Shown: positions 10,700-22,816, counted from the stretch's first letter. The stretch is DNA of 64,000 nucleotides from Romanomermis culicivorax (GCA_963922205.1 CAWUHX010000009.1:1116001-1180000), one strand, 5' to 3'. Notes: generated from the letters alone by a model not told the origin. Made by a program: numbers and translations.

Positions 10700-11580
10700 A
10701 CTATGATTGTACAAAATACAGACAAGAAGTGTTTGCTGTAATTGAGTATGTTCCTATATGGAAAATTCTTTTTCATTATGACGCTCTGTTATGTTGCTTG
10801 ACGAATAAAGGTCAATGTGGTCTACGGAATAAGTGCATTATTGAACGGGTGCGGAAGTGACAGCTAACTTTATTAGAACTAGAAATGATCAACATCTACC
10901 CGATTTCTGGTAGGCTGATCATCATTTACGTGTTTACAAAAAGGACTTTTTCAACGAAATTTTCGAACTGTTTCATCATGTGTGAAATTCGTAAACCGTT
11001 TCAATCACTCACGTCTTGTTCTCATTTTCCATTAGAATTTCAGAATCGTCTCCAGCCGGAAAAGTAATCAATGCTGAAAATAATATAATAGTATCCATAA
11101 AATAAACCAATCGTGTAACAGAACATACATACTTGAGCACATCAAGATGGAGATGAACAAATTCATAGTATACGAGAATTTGCAAAAATGACAATAAAAA
11201 TTATCTCTAAAAATTGTTCATCAGGACATGTAGAACCCGCTAACATTCGCATCATAAAAAATTTCAAACAAAGAATCTCTATTCATCATGAATGAAAGCT
11301 GGCAGTTGTTAAACTTGTTTTGTTTTACATATGTACTCTTGAAGGCAAATAAGCTTGAGAGAAATTCTTTGAGAACTAAAAATAAAAAATCGAATTTTCC
11401 ATCTTGAACAAGACCAAAATGAAAATGCAGTTACTTATGAGCAGCCACTTATTGGATGTAGCTTGACAAAATTCGAAATTTAACAGGTACAGCCTGTTTT
11501 CCTTAAAATGAAAGTAAATAATAAATAATAAAATGTCACATGTTAAGCCATTCACATAGGGCAGGATATGATCCTAATCT
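10700..11580. other. Intergenic, mostly unique AT-rich DNA
   Basis: A fragment resembling one end of the CTATAGTCTG MITE family begins near 10,503 and another near 11,487 (CAGCCTGTTTTCCTTAAAATG). No gene or complete element was seen. Confidence 0.35.
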
Positions 11581-11589
11581 TTAAAATCA

Positions 11590-13735
11590 TAGGTGATAGC
11601 GTCAACCTATAATATACTTGGCCCCCAAATTTCATGGCCCCCCTCTAGAGCCAAAACGGTAAGAGCTAGAACCTTCAGGTTTTTTTCATAATTTTGGGCA
11701 TTGGGGCAAACTGTGGGGTGTCTATTGTCATTTCGTTCCCCCAGTTCCACCATGCCCCATCAATGGGTGTGCCACATTAAAGTTCCATACTTCGGCCTAA
11801 GCATCTTGGGGGTACAATCTCAAATGCGATTTTTTATTTTTTTAAAATATGGCCTCAATTCAATTCTATGGTGGTTCAAAGTCCCGAAAAACGCCAAATT
11901 CTCCAATTTTGTTATGTAATATTTACGGCTTCAAAAAAAATAATTTTTGCAGCATTACAGTGCTCGAATTTTTTGTAGTTTCAATTGAACCAGTAGCGTT
12001 ATTGGGGTTTTTTGGTTTGAGAGTTTTCGACCGAAGCGAATTCAATGGACGCGATCACTTTACACAAAAAAATCGTTGATGTAAATGAAGGTACTCCCGT
12101 GCCTTTTTGGAGGAACGCTATTTCGACCATTGGGAATTCTATGGATGCGGTCAGTTTACACAAAAAATTATCTCGGGTGTAAGCAAGCGTATTTTCTTGA
12201 CTATTTGTGGAAGAGGTTTTCGATCGTGGGGAAGTTAATGAATGCGATCACTTTACACACAAAATTATAGAGTGTATACAAATGTATTTCTGTGATTTTT
12301 TGGGGAAGAGGTTTCTGATCATGGGGAATTCAATGGACACAGCCGCTTCACACAAAAAATTGTCTTATGTGTAAACAGAGGTATTTCTGCGGTTTTTTGG
12401 GTTGACGGGTTCCTGATCATGGGGAATTTAATGGAAATAGTCACTTTACACTATGTTTACAACGTGTTTTAAGTTCTATGCAGTTTAAAAAACTTTTACT
12501 TTTACCAAAAGTCAGAATTCGTTTCTTATTGTTTCTTTGATATGAAGATGACCAAATTTAAAACTTCAATGTGCTTCTACGAAGGTTTTCATGCATGGCT
12601 GAGGCCAACTAAAATCAGGTGGACTAGTTCATTAGAAAATGCCCCGATGGGGCAAATTAAAGAATATACTTGCTTGGATAGTAGCCAAGCTAGAAAAAGA
12701 AGTAGACTAGATTTTTGAGAACTTGGGTTAAAGTTGGAAAAAATTTACTTTCGTTGTTTTGGATTTTCATTCTTTCTCAAAAAAAAATTTTCATTTCTGT
12801 GAAAGAGTATATTCTGCAGCTGAGTGCATCAACACACTTTCTAACCAAACATGTGCATCTCCGAAATTTTGAGGAGGGTACAAGGGTGGACCTTGGTTTT
12901 TAGGCGTTTTTTGAGACAAAAAATCCAAAAAAAGTTGACCTAAAAATTTTTTTTCATAACAAATTTTCCAGTTTCAAAACCTTTGGGGTAGTTTGTACCT
13001 CCCGTGTCCTCCCTCACACATGCGTGCTTCTAACACGCGTTGGACTTTTTTGTCAAATTTAGTGTCAATAAAACAAGAATCAACTCGGGGAAAGTAACAC
13101 ATGAAATCCCACTCAGTTTTTTAAGAAAAGGCTACAGTACAAAGTCTTCTTAGAACTAAATCGATTGTGTAAGATATTTTTTAATTCACTCATTACATAT
13201 CGTATAAAATGCACTCCGTAAGTAACCAAGGCCCAGTTGCACTAAAGGGTTCTAAGCTCGAGCTCAAGATGATCTCGTGCAAAAAGGCGACTCGGTTTGA
13301 TCTCAAGTTTGGTATAATTTGAATGTCATGAGGACTATAACGAGCTCAATGTCGAGATTATGTCTATAATATGCCTCCCTCACCATTTTTCAGCTAGTGT
13401 GAGAGGCAGAAGTTTTGAATCAGTCGGGAGTTAGAATGCTATTGGTTTACCATTTCTTAACATTTGAAGTCATGTGCGTATAATTTTCATAGAGAAAAAT
13501 GTTACTGTAGTTGATGCCAGGGGAAGCACAATATGCACGATGCTGCAGAATATATTTTATCACAGACATGGAAAATTTTTTTGAGAAAAAATAAAAATTT
13601 AATATTACAAAAGTGAATTTTTCAAACATTAACCCAAGTTCTCAAAAATCTAGTCCACTTCTTTTTCTATCTTGGCAACTATCCAAGCAAGTATATTCTT
13701 TTTTTGCCTAATGCCATTTTCTAATGAACTAGTAT
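11590..13735 (+). mobile_element. Composite repeat, copy 2 (forward)
   Basis: Modules in order: head (11,590-11,990), about five 97-bp-type tandem units (12,000-12,470), tail (12,470-12,610) and the inverted-repeat module (about 12,624-13,735). The module is bounded by GTTCATTAGAAAATGCCCC and its inverse TAATGAAC, flanked on both sides by TA within CTAG. The hairpin at the head end is damaged by a short deletion (GGTGATAGCGTCAACC). The element has no continuous reading frame. Confidence 0.7.
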
Positions 13736-13814
13736 AAAATACTGCAATAAAGATTTGTGTAAACGATTTAGCGATACTTGCTCTGTTATTTTCCAGCTTG
13801 CACTTTATAAATAA

Positions 13815-14190
13815 CAGACTTGTCATACATGCACGGCATAGAAATTGTGCTGTGGCTCAACCAGGACAGGGAGTGGGCTAGAAATTTTTTTTCGTTCTTG
13901 ATAATGAAAAGAAAGTTCTCCTAACATCCAAACAGCATATTCTGTAACCCATAGTAGTCAAATATGTGAAATTCTTTGCTTGGACAGCACTTTTCAAAGT
14001 TTTAATATTGCTTCTTTGAAATCAAGTATGCTTAGTTCAGAAAAATTGTTAAATCAGGATCATCATTTTCATTTTTATGACAACTTTCTCGTCTCTCTTT
14101 CTCATTTTCCTGCGTTATATTCTTAATCATTGCTGGGAAGTCAAATGGGGTCAGCAAGATTCGGCTGAGGGTCGATCAAAATCTGTTGGT
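13815..14190. repeat. Dispersed repeat, copy 2 (partner at 4,490-4,840)
   Basis: Reverse-complement match to 4,490-4,840. It lies just outside the second composite repeat, whereas copy 1 lies about 400 bp from the first, so it is probably independent of it. Confidence 0.6.
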
Positions 14191-14199
14191 TGTCAGTAA

Positions 14200-15624
14200 C
14201 CTTAAAACAAACCCCCTCCTCGTGCATATATGATTTTCACTATTTGTGAAATAAGGCACTCAAACGGATTATTTACACGGTCATTTTACTTTCTAATGTT
14301 TTCGAGTTACACCGCCTGTATGGAACGTTGCTTTCTCAAAAAATGTTTTTTGACTGTTCTGAAATTATTTTCCTAAAAAATTCCATCTTCTACAAAACGC
14401 TTATAAAATGAAGAACGGCCCAAATTTGCACTGAGCTATAAATCATAATACAGATTTTAGTAAAATTTTTTCAAACAAAACATTTTTGAAGGTTTCCCAA
14501 ATTTAAAAATTTCAAAATTTCAGGAATGTTGAACATACAGTACAACTGCTTTCAATTTTCAATTATTTCATAAAAACAGGCAAAGATAAGCGTGAAAAGA
14601 TCCCCAAAGTTTACATTAGTTATGACGAATATGTTATATGAAATCCGGAAAGTCGTATCATCCGCATGAGACGTCATATTGAAAGCTAGAAATTCATTGT
14701 GTAGTGAAGGTAAAAAATGTTGACGAGACTTTAAAATTGTAATTTTACTGTGCCTTCAGTCATTTTTAGTTTTGAGTATACATGCTTCCCGAGCAATGAA
14801 CCGGAAAGTATCTTAATGTTGTTCATGGGGATTATACTGTAAAAGTGTATATAATGTTTCCGGCTCGCTATTTCATTCAGCAATATTGAGGTTATTCTCT
14901 TTTATTTTGATAAGATTTTTCAAGCCCACATTAGGCTATTGAGAAGATCGAACAACCGAAATAAAATTTTGTCCCTTATAATCACTATGGTAACCTTTCA
15001 GAAAAGTCTTTCTTTTCCATTCTTCCTTCAGAACACCTGGCATATATAGGATCACGATGACACTACTGATATACACAATTACATCGTGGTTAATACATGG
15101 TACGTAGCTTTCTCATCATCCTTGTGTTGCTCTCGGTAACTGAGAAGCTTTTTTGCATGAATAGCATGTAAATGTGTCTAAATGATGCGGATCCAAGCTG
15201 GTTTTTCATTGCTGTTGTCAATGATCTGAATCGAACCACCTTGTGTATATATGCACAGTAAACCTAGAAATATTACTGTACTAAGTGTATACACATCTCA
15301 ATATATACTCGTAGGTAAATGTAAGCTAATTTATCGATCATATTTTCCCTCTTTCTACCTCTGGTGCTTGCCTGGCCATGATGCATAGACTTTCTTCTCA
15401 GTTGCCGGCAATTATCGCCACGAAAAACACCTTAGCAACAGTGACAAACTAATGATCAAAAATTTTTGTGGTTTTCGGCAGTGATACCTTGTAAAGACTT
15501 GCTGAAAATTATGCAGTGATCACAACAATCAAGTAATTCTGCCATCATTGCTCAAAAAATTTAGCCTGTTTAGTTAGTAACTACTACTACTGCTCTACTA
15601 ATAATAATACTTATAATATAAAAA
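14200..15624 (+). promoter_or_regulatory. Upstream region of the MAP kinase gene
   Basis: No other gene is visible before the kinase ATG at 15,625. The last 50 bp are a CTA/TAA-rich simple repeat (about 15,574-15,620), giving an A-rich context directly before the start codon. The promoter is expected in this region, but no TATA box or initiator could be chosen with confidence. Confidence 0.35.
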
Positions 15625-15800
15625 ATGACCGAAGACATCGACGGCCACATTACGGAAAAATTCGAAATTAAAAAACGATTAGGCAAAGGGGCTTATGGTA
15701 TTGTATGGAAAGCGATCGATAAACGGACGAACGAAATCGTGGCTTTAAAAAAAATTTTCGACGCTTTCAGAAATCAAACTGATGCACAAAGGACGTTCAG
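15625..15800 (+). CDS. MAPK15: ERK7/ERK8-type MAP kinase, exon 1
   Basis: First exon of a seven-exon gene for an atypical MAP kinase (731 residues when spliced: 15,625-15,800; 20,201-20,430; 25,165-25,440; 28,407-28,767; 29,920-30,184; 39,884-40,181; 41,974-42,563). The family is a Ser/Thr kinase that can autophosphorylate its TEY motif and acts in ciliogenesis, secretion and stress signalling in other animals. Exon 1 encodes residues 1-58 plus two bases. It carries the glycine-rich loop [11 protein letters not shown] (from residue 20), the ATP-binding lysine K42 in VALKK, and the ERK7-typical [15 protein letters not shown]. The donor is GTATCG, which is weak but usable, and the next exon continues in frame. 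The start is the first ATG, in an A-rich context. The kinase fold and all key residues are present, so the gene should be functional. Identification is from motifs and remembered family sequence, not from a search. Confidence 0.93.
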
Positions 15801-15921
15801 GTATCGAATGAGACTCCAATGTTCACAGATTTTTGTACGAAAAAATTTTACCATAGAACCTGCATGCAACACGGTGTTTTGATTTTCCTTTTTCGAAGTA
15901 ATGGTCGCAGCCCAGTATGCC

Positions 15922-16012
15922 TTTAAAGCCCAATTCAGAAGTGCAGTCCCCGACTATCGGCGATAAAAATCCTAGGATTTTTCACTTCTGAATAGGGCTT
16001 AAGCCGTGGATG
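15922..16012. mobile_element. Short palindromic MITE
   Basis: About 85 bp that folds on itself: AAAGCCCAATTCAGAAGT at the left and ACTTCTGAATAGGGCTTAAG at the right, with ATCCTAGGAT inside. TTTAA and TTAA flanks hint at a TTAA or TTA-type target. Fragments of the same family are at 1-150. Confidence 0.6.
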
Positions 16013-16338
16013 GGATGTTTTCTACGCGTTGATCTTGAATAAATCTTCTGTTGAATGCTATGAAATTTATAGGCTTTGCAAACTTCAACGCATATTCAAC
16101 ACAAATTTGAAGCGTGCGTACTAGTCCCCAGCTGATGGTCTGTTTTTATAAAATCTTTTCATAATAATAAAAAAAAGGTTTTTATAAAATTTACACACAT
16201 TTAAACGAAACAGACTACAAAAACTGATTTTTTTGTTCTTTTTTTCCGACTGATTGTCCACTGTTTATTCTGGTTTTGTCACGTGCCTAACTTTGATATA
16301 ATACTGATTCGGCGCAGATGTAATCTCAGATATGATGT

Positions 16339-16566
16339 ACAAAACTCCGTTGTTCTTTTAACGTGCTTCTAAAAAATGAAATCGGAAAGAGTACTGTTTT
16401 ATATTTTGGTAACCTTCTACTCCACACGTCATAAAGACATGCAAACTCGCGAGTTAACTACTAACCCCTAACAATTTTTGACATTGAAAATTCTGTGATG
16501 ATTTGAACAATACTTATTTTTGTCATTTTTAATTTTTAAGCATTTTATGAAAAACCATACTATAAA
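16339..16566 (+). mobile_element. MITE of the CTATAGTCTG family, diverged
   Basis: Keeps the inner block AACGTGCTTCTAAAAAATGAA and the right end AAGCATTTTATGAAAAACC, then ATACTATA. The left end is eroded. Confidence 0.5.
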
Positions 16567-16755
16567 TTAGTTATATTTAGAAAGCGGTTGGGACTCGACT
16601 GCACGAGTAAGGTTCAAAAGCGCAGCGCGCAAAAAGTTTAAAAGTGTAGCAGTGCTGGTTATACCCTAGTGCTAAAAGATTGCGAACAACTAGAAATGAC
16701 CAGGCAGATTGTCCATTTACTTTGGAGTGACGGACGCAGCAAGAACCAAAAGATT

Positions 16756-17000
16756 AAGGGTCATTTATACTTGCCTTTCTCGACGGAACGGAACGGAACC
16801 GATCGCCAACAGCTTGAAACATTTAGCCTGAAAATCAACTTTCGATCGCAAACGATAACTGCAATTTTCTAGAAACTGACCGACGGTAACCTCCAACCGA
16901 ACCGAATGGAACGAAAATTTCCCTTTCGTTCGATCACGTTGTGTCGATTGCATTCCGTTCCGTTCCGCCGAAAAAGACAAGTATAAATGACCCTTTAGGT
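16756..17000 (-). mobile_element. MITE with AAGGGTCATTTA ends, copy 2
   Basis: Opposite orientation to 6,404-6,637. The left end is TTA-AGGGTCATTTATAC and the right end GTATAAATGACCCT-TTA, which gives a clean 3-bp TTA duplication. The interior shares AACTTTCGATCGCAAACGAT with copy 1. Frames across it are chance. Confidence 0.7.
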
Positions 17001-17019
17001 TCAATTCGATACGCAATTT

Positions 17020-17290
17020 TCACGGAGTGGAAAGCTTTGCACTGTAGAAGAACGCTAAATTTCTTTATGACAATGGGAAGCTAAACTCATAGAAAGACCA
17101 CGCTTCTTATCCACTTTTGATTTCCGTAGAACTGTGTTTGACACCTGAATGTAAATTTTGACCATTTATTTTGACCTTACCAGTTTTTCTGTGTTGAACT
17201 CGCTCTCATTGGATAGCTGCATCGATCATTTCGAAATGAATGGAGTATAGTACTATGGTAGATCAATCAAAACAAGCGATTTTACTTTTT
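17020..17290 (+). repeat. Dispersed repeat, copy 1 (partner at 21,730-22,140)
   Basis: Shares with 21,730-22,140 the ordered blocks TTTTCACGGA, ACTGTAGAA, CATAGAAAGACC, CTTATCCACTTTTGATTT and GCATCGATCAT, then AAATGAATGGAGTA. Copies are diverged; the element type is unknown. Confidence 0.6.
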
Positions 17291-18158
17291 ATTGCTGTTA
17301 ATATGTTTTCCATTTAATTGTATTTACGTTTTTTCCGTCTAGCCTCTGTTTCATTTTTTCCTTTTCACCGTCTTTCTGCTCTTTCTTTTCCGTTTCATTG
17401 TTGCGCATCTTTTTCTGAGTATCTAAAGACCTTGATTTCGTCCAAAATATTTTGACATTCTATGCAAAAAAAGTTTTTAAAGCCTGTAAAAAAGTATTTA
17501 AAAAATATCATTTAAAAAAGCGGTCCGGGACATCCTTATAGTCAGAACCACGCCCACTAAAAAGATGTTCGAAAGAAACTGAATGATCGAATTCCACAAC
17601 CGTTTGTATTTATGGTCTTAACAAGTCGTCTTTAAGACACCCTTATCATGAATTAGTCAGTCCAAGACGAGCAGAAAACAAAAAAGACTGACTATGCGCT
17701 TGCTGCGCTTTTGAAATTTTCAGCTGCGTTTTTGAAACACTTGCTATGGTTTTGAACCGACTGCTCTCTCGAAACAGGCTGCGCTTTTGACTCCCATTCG
17801 ACTGCACACAAAGTGTCCAACTTCGCACAGAAAGCTCTTGGCGTAATTCAAAATAGACCATTTGAAAGCGAAGTGGACAATTTTCCATGCCGAAGGAATT
17901 AATAATATCATATTCTATCCATGTTTTGAAATCAATCAATCTGAATTGGTTTCCCAATCAAAGTTGTTATCACAGGGTATTCCATCGAAATAACTTCATT
18001 TGTACATCGATCCACTATATGAATCCGTTACCATTTAGTTCGTCAAAATTCAATTTTGGGGCTGAAATGTTCCGACCGCCTGTCATCTCTGCAAATTTAA
18101 TTTACCTATCGAAAATAGCCGCAGATCTTCCTCATACGTGAATGTTTTTTTATCTTTT

Positions 18159-18448
18159 ATAGTCTGTTTTCTTTAAAATGCTTGTCAATAATAAAGAAAT
18201 ATACCCTGTAGATATAAATATAAATATAAATAATATATATAAATAAAGTATACCCTATTTCATATTTTTACGATTTTCTGCTGAACCATGTCTTATGGAA
18301 GACTGAAAACTTGTGAGCCGACTCGTCTAACCATCGCCAATTTTCCAATATAATCCTTCTGTCCTTCTGTCTTTGTGTAAACGACTCCGAGAGCGATACT
18401 TACTTTTGTCATTTTTCAAACACACATTGTATTAAAAACAGGCTATAG
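18159..18448 (+). mobile_element. MITE of the CTATAGTCTG family
   Basis: Starts TATAGTCTGTTTTCTTTAAA and ends ATTAAAAACAGGCTATAG. It has gained an AT-rich TAAATATAAATATA stretch near 18,210-18,245. Confidence 0.65.
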
Positions 18449-18861
18449 AAAAGCTTTTGAAAAGTTCGCGACACGTTCCCCGTTTTTTTGTGAAATTTGA
18501 ACCTCAGCAATAATAATGTTTAGTTAGCGCATGAACCCTACCTAATGGTCAAAATGACCCACGTAATGACATAAACTTCAACATAAATGAATTTTCACAA
18601 TATCTTCTTCCAAACGTGGTAAGTGATGATCATAGTACGTAGATGAAACGGAATCCGAGAAGGGCCACTTTATTTTTTCAAACTTGAAAAATAAGTACAA
18701 TACTTAAAAGACGTGTCTGAGTTCATTATGACTCATCAAAAGTTGCACACGATAAATCAAGTTTTGCATCGCAATATTCAAGACTGTGATGGAAAAATCA
18801 AATTCAGATGGCACAAGCGTTTTCAAGATTTAAAACACGAGAAATCAAATCAATTTGCGTT

Positions 18862-18945
18862 TTGATAACAAAAAAGTAATTAAGTGCATCTTGATTACAA
18901 AAAAGTAACCAAGTGTATATTTGATCACAAAAAAGTTATCATATC
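18862..18945 (+). repeat. Three tandem units of about 28 bp
   Basis: Units with the core TTGATNACAAAAAAGTNAT repeat three times (from about 18,862, 18,892 and 18,922), directly before the fold-back element. Possibly part of its outer end. Confidence 0.6.
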
Positions 18946-19755
18946 GATTACCTTTTTCAAATCAAGATTAAAAAAATCAAGATTGCTGAGCAACCAGAAT
19001 CGAGCGCGTTTAGCGACCGACATTATGCTCTGCATACTCTTACAGATAAAAATTTTTGAAACTAATCAAAGACGTTGCTCTCCCCATCTATGCCTATACA
19101 TACCGGACCGAATCAAATGGATTTTTTTGGGCTTGCTGGAGGAGGGCGCCTTTGGTATAGGAAATGAGATAATTTTGCAGCATAGGAAATGAGATAATTT
19201 TGTACGGAATCCGACGGACATTTAGGTTTTTCATAAAAAAATTCATTTGCCTGGATTTCTCAGAAAAACGTCAAAAGTGTTTGTTTTTCACTCAAAATTA
19301 CATAATTACGGAAGAATCATATTGTCGTTTATTGTTGTGTTCCTGCGCAGGTGGAGATTGCAAGCGAACAACCGATAAAATCAAAAATTTGGATTATTTT
19401 TGGAAATTACCATTTTGGGTGGAAAACAAGCATTTTTGACGTTTTTCCGAGAAATCTCGTAAAAAATGTTTTCTATGAGATGAAAACTCAGCATGTTCAT
19501 CGGATTCCCCATGCAAAGTAACAGCCCCTTAGTTACCCTCGTAAAAATTGAGGGCGCCCTCATTCATCACACCTTGACTTTAGAAATACTCTTCGAAGAG
19601 TGCCGTCCGGTATGTATAAGCATAGGAGCCGGAGCAAAGCCTTTGGTTAGTTTCAAAAATTTTCATCGGCAGGGGCGAAGCATAATATTGATCTCTGAAC
19701 GCGCTCGATTCTGATTAGTCGGCTTTCTTGATTCTTTTCATTTTGATTAAAAAAA
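18945..19755. mobile_element. Fold-back element, about 0.8 kb
   Basis: The left arm (about 18,945-19,110) and right arm (about 19,590-19,755) are inverted copies: AGAATCGAGCGCGTT, AAAATTTTTGAAACTAA and TACATACCGGA on the left have their complements in the same spacing on the right. Inner parts are also inverted (GAAAAACGTCAAAA near 19,262 against TTTTGACGTTTTTC near 19,434), so the unit is a near-complete palindrome. Non-coding, as for fold-back MITEs. Confidence 0.7.
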
Positions 19756-20200
19756 AGTAGCATTTGTCAAAGATTCTTCTGAAAAGTTATTCTCTTCAGT
19801 ACTCAACAGTTGATTTTTCCACCCCCTCCTATACTGAAGTATTTGTGAATCGGTTAAGTAATGGAAATCAGTTCAGTATTTGTTTATCAGTGAACTAATG
19901 GAAATAGTCAAGTTTTTGTCAATCCGTGAAATAATGGAAATTAGTCCCACGGAACACATTTTGTGACCGAATTACTGATAATAGCTTCATTGCAAACTAA
20001 TTTTTTTCTCATGCCTTTAGTTCGGAAAGTAGATGTAGCCAGAACAGTATGCATCATAAGAAAAGATTGTTGTTGAGAGAAAATTCAAAATTTGCTAATT
20101 CCCCATAGTTACATTCGACTTTGATACTCCTGAGTATGTCGCCAAACGTTGTTATTTATAGCTTCAACATTAGATTTTAATTGTTATATTTATACTTCAG

Positions 20201-20430
20201 GGAAATTATGTTCCTCCGGGAATTCAACGGCCATTCGAACATCGTCAAAATGTTGCAAATTTTGAAGGCTGATAGGAATAAAGACATCTATTTAGTTTTC
20301 GAATACATGGACACTGATTTGCACAACGTTATAAAGAAAGGCGGGATCCTTAAAGACATTCACAAGCAGTACATTATGTATCAAGTTCTCCGGGCTATCA
20401 AATACCTCCATTCAGCAAATGTTATACACA
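20201..20430 (+). CDS. MAPK15: ERK7/ERK8-type MAP kinase, exon 2
   Basis: Encodes residues 59 (split) to 135 and the first base of 136. The acceptor is TATACTTCAG; the first base completes an Arg codon, so QRTF continues into REIMFLREF. It carries the helix C glutamate region, the hinge LVFEYMDTDLHNVIKKGG and the start of the catalytic loop, ending VIH. The donor GTAAGT is a strong consensus, and the single leftover base plus two from exon 3 make the Arg of HRD. The only odd feature nearby is a composite repeat beginning 80 bp into the following intron. Confidence 0.93.
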
Positions 20431-20510
20431 GTAAGTGGAATATAAACACGAGGCAAATATTATTATGTTACAGAAATCTGGATCCAGAATCGAGTACAGT
20501 ATATCACAGG

Positions 20511-21245
20511 TGGCGCGGACGCGCCAAACTATAATATACTTGGATTCCTTTTTAGGGTTTCACCCTAGTGCCAAACCGGTTACAGAAAGAGGGATGCGGT
20601 TTTTTTGCATAATATCCGGCATAACTACAAACATGGGAGTAGATAAGGTCATTGGGCATCTATATTCCAATGGTGCTCTTTGGGGCGTCAAAAACATGCA
20701 AAAAACAGCCTTTTTGGGAATTGTGCACCTGTGGGTTCCACATTGGGTATTCGATATGCAAGTTCAATATTCTGAGGCATGCATCTACTAAGTGACCTCT
20801 CGAACAATTTTCCAGATTTTTTGAAAGTATCAAATTGGTCAAATTAAATGAGTGACCAAAGTCCGAGAAATTCCTGAATTTGAAAATTTTGTATTGTGCA
20901 TCATTTGGGTACAAAAAATAAGAGAAAAACAAAAAACTGTCGATCCCTGTCAGAAATAGGGTTACTGTAACTTTACGCCAAGGTGGGTTTGACCGTAGCA
21001 AATTACCGGAAATTGCGATTTTCAGGAAAAATCGCCGGAAATCGGGGTCACTTTACACAAAAAATTATCCTGAATGTAAAACAAGATATTTCCGTGGTCT
21101 TTAACCCAAGTTCTCAAAAATCCATGGTCTTTAACCCAACTTTAACCCAAGTTCTCAAAAATCTAGTCCACTCCTTTTTCTAGCTTGGCAAATCCAAGCA
21201 AGTATATTCTTTTTTCTGCCCCATCGGGGCATTTCCTAATAAACT
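20511..21245 (+). mobile_element. Composite repeat, short diverged copy 3
   Basis: The head is present (20,511-20,790), beginning with the hairpin TGGCGCGGACGCGCCA and then TATAATATACTTGG. The array is reduced to less than one unit (about 21,045-21,090), with a small internal duplication of the ACCCAAGTTCTCAAAAATC block (21,105-21,165). The outer inverted-repeat end is kept (CCCCATCGGGGCATTTCCTA, then ATAAACTA) at 21,245. It shows that head and inverted-repeat end stay together even when the middle is lost. Confidence 0.6.
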
Positions 21246-21729
21246 ATTTGTTTGTTTAACCTTGCATAGCGTCTCTTAAAAGAACATCTTTACTGCATTC
21301 CATTTCTGAAGCATATTTTACCAGAAATTGCTCACAGAGATCGCGACCCTAAACATGGTCTGAAGTCATAATTCATGTAAGGAAGTGCAAAATTTGTATT
21401 CCGGTTTCGATTACGCAGTTCGTTTTTTGATACGCTTCTAAACAATAACACTGTAAAGCAAGTTATTCACATCGGACTGAAAGTGTCTGAGCCTACGCAA
21501 CTCACCTCAGCAAACTTTTTTAGGTTAAAAATTCTGAGAAAATAAATTTATAGTTTACTAATTTGACTCTACATCTGCAGCCGGGATATCTTGGATCAAA
21601 GTGTTCATCCTGCAAGTATAATTTGTGAAATAACCGGATTTCATTTTCTTATCTTTGAGAACAGCGATGAAAGTCAACTATAGTCCATTAGCTTTAAAAT
21701 GACAGACACAGCGACAACCAACAAAGTAG

Positions 21730-22140
21730 GTTTTCATAGTTTTCACGGATTGTAAAATTTTATACTGTAGAAAAACGCTGAATTCCCCAATGTCAAAGGG
21801 CATGCCAAAATCACAGAAAGACCGCACTGCTTATCCACTTTTGATTTGCAAAGAATTTTGTTTGACATCTGAGTCTTTGTTACTCGAGAAATTCTGACCA
21901 TTCAACGAGGATAGGGAAGAATTGTTCTGTTTACACCTCAAGGACCAGAAATTTTCTTCGTTCATTACTGTGATGAGCTTTTAAATTTTTCCTTGTTGAA
22001 CATTTGTGTGATTACTGCATCGATCATAAAATGAATGGAGTAGTTATTCATCGATCATAACATGCATCGATCGTGAAGTCGATCATAAAGTAAATAAAAC
22101 TGATCATAAAATAAACAAAACTGCATCGATCATAAAATGA
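21730..22140 (+). repeat. Dispersed repeat, copy 2, with CATCGATCATAAAATGAATG duplications
   Basis: Partner of 17,020-17,290. Its right end is expanded into several CATCGATCATAA units (22,018-22,140), a local tandem amplification. Confidence 0.6.
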
Positions 22141-22249
22141 ATGGGCTAGCGACACTAGTTAAAATTCACCGTTCAGATTATACAGCGTGTAGCAGAAAAC
22201 GTTACGCAAAGCTTAACAATTTTTGTCATTTTTTATCTACTTTACAAGC

Positions 22250-22804
22250 ATCCGGTATTAGTATAGGATGTCTTCACATGGGTCAAAAATCGATTGAAAA
22301 AAATTTAGAGTTTAAGCCCAAAACTAAGCCTACGCCTGAGCCTACAAGCGCAAGTCTGAGTCTAAGCCTAAGCCCAAGCCTAAGCTTAAGCCTAAGCCTA
22401 GGCCGAGGCCCAAGCCCAAACCCAAGTCCAAGCCCGAGCCTAAGCCAAAGTTAGTTCGATTGATGCGCGGCACGTCGCCAAACCTTTTGCCGGGCCACCT
22501 TGCGCAGTACTGGTGGAAAAATATTCACACTGATACGCCATTCAATGAAATGTGTGCGGAAATAGCTCGTCAGTTCTTCTTTGTCTGATAAAAATGTGAC
22601 TAAATGTGCAAGAATAAATTTTGATTGAACTTTGAAATTATTTTTATTGGAAAAACACGTAGAGACTTGCTTCTATAAAATTTCTGATATCATATTCGTA
22701 ATCAGTGACATCGATTTACCCAAGAAACTATTCTAATTTAAGCTCAAAATTTTTTTTCAATCGATTTTTGACCCATGTGGAGACATGCTATGCTGATACC
22801 CAAA
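22250..22804. mobile_element. Fold-back unit enclosing a hexamer array
   Basis: The left arm at 22,252-22,318 and right arm at 22,736-22,802 are inverted copies sharing TTGAAAAAAA and GGGTCAAAAATCGATTGA. A degenerate GCCTAA array lies between. A short plus-strand frame over the array is rich in Ser, Leu and Pro only because of the hexamer period. Confidence 0.55.
22315..22455 (+). repeat. Degenerate (GCCTAA)n array
   Basis: About 140 bp of hexamers, best at 22,366-22,405 (CTAAGCCTAAGCCCAAGCCT), with many point changes. The unit is the complement of TTAGGC, the telomere repeat of many nematodes. It may equally be an ordinary microsatellite. Confidence 0.7.
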
Positions 22805-22816
22805 CGTCGTTAGGTA

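Larger units (their letters stand above)
15801..20200 (+). other. Kinase intron 1 (4.4 kb), repeat-rich
   Basis: Contains a palindromic MITE (15,922-16,012), an 80-bp fragment with CTGTTTTTATAAAAT ends (16,139-16,220), a diverged CTATAGTCTG-type MITE (16,339-16,566), the AAGGGTCATTTA MITE (16,756-17,000), a dispersed repeat (17,020-17,290), another MITE (18,159-18,448) and a fold-back element (18,945-19,755). No additional exon was recognised. Confidence 0.7.

Noticed and set aside
22137..22454. Frame of 105 codons with Ser/Leu/Pro repeats
   Set aside because: It follows the GCCTAA hexamer and decays with it.
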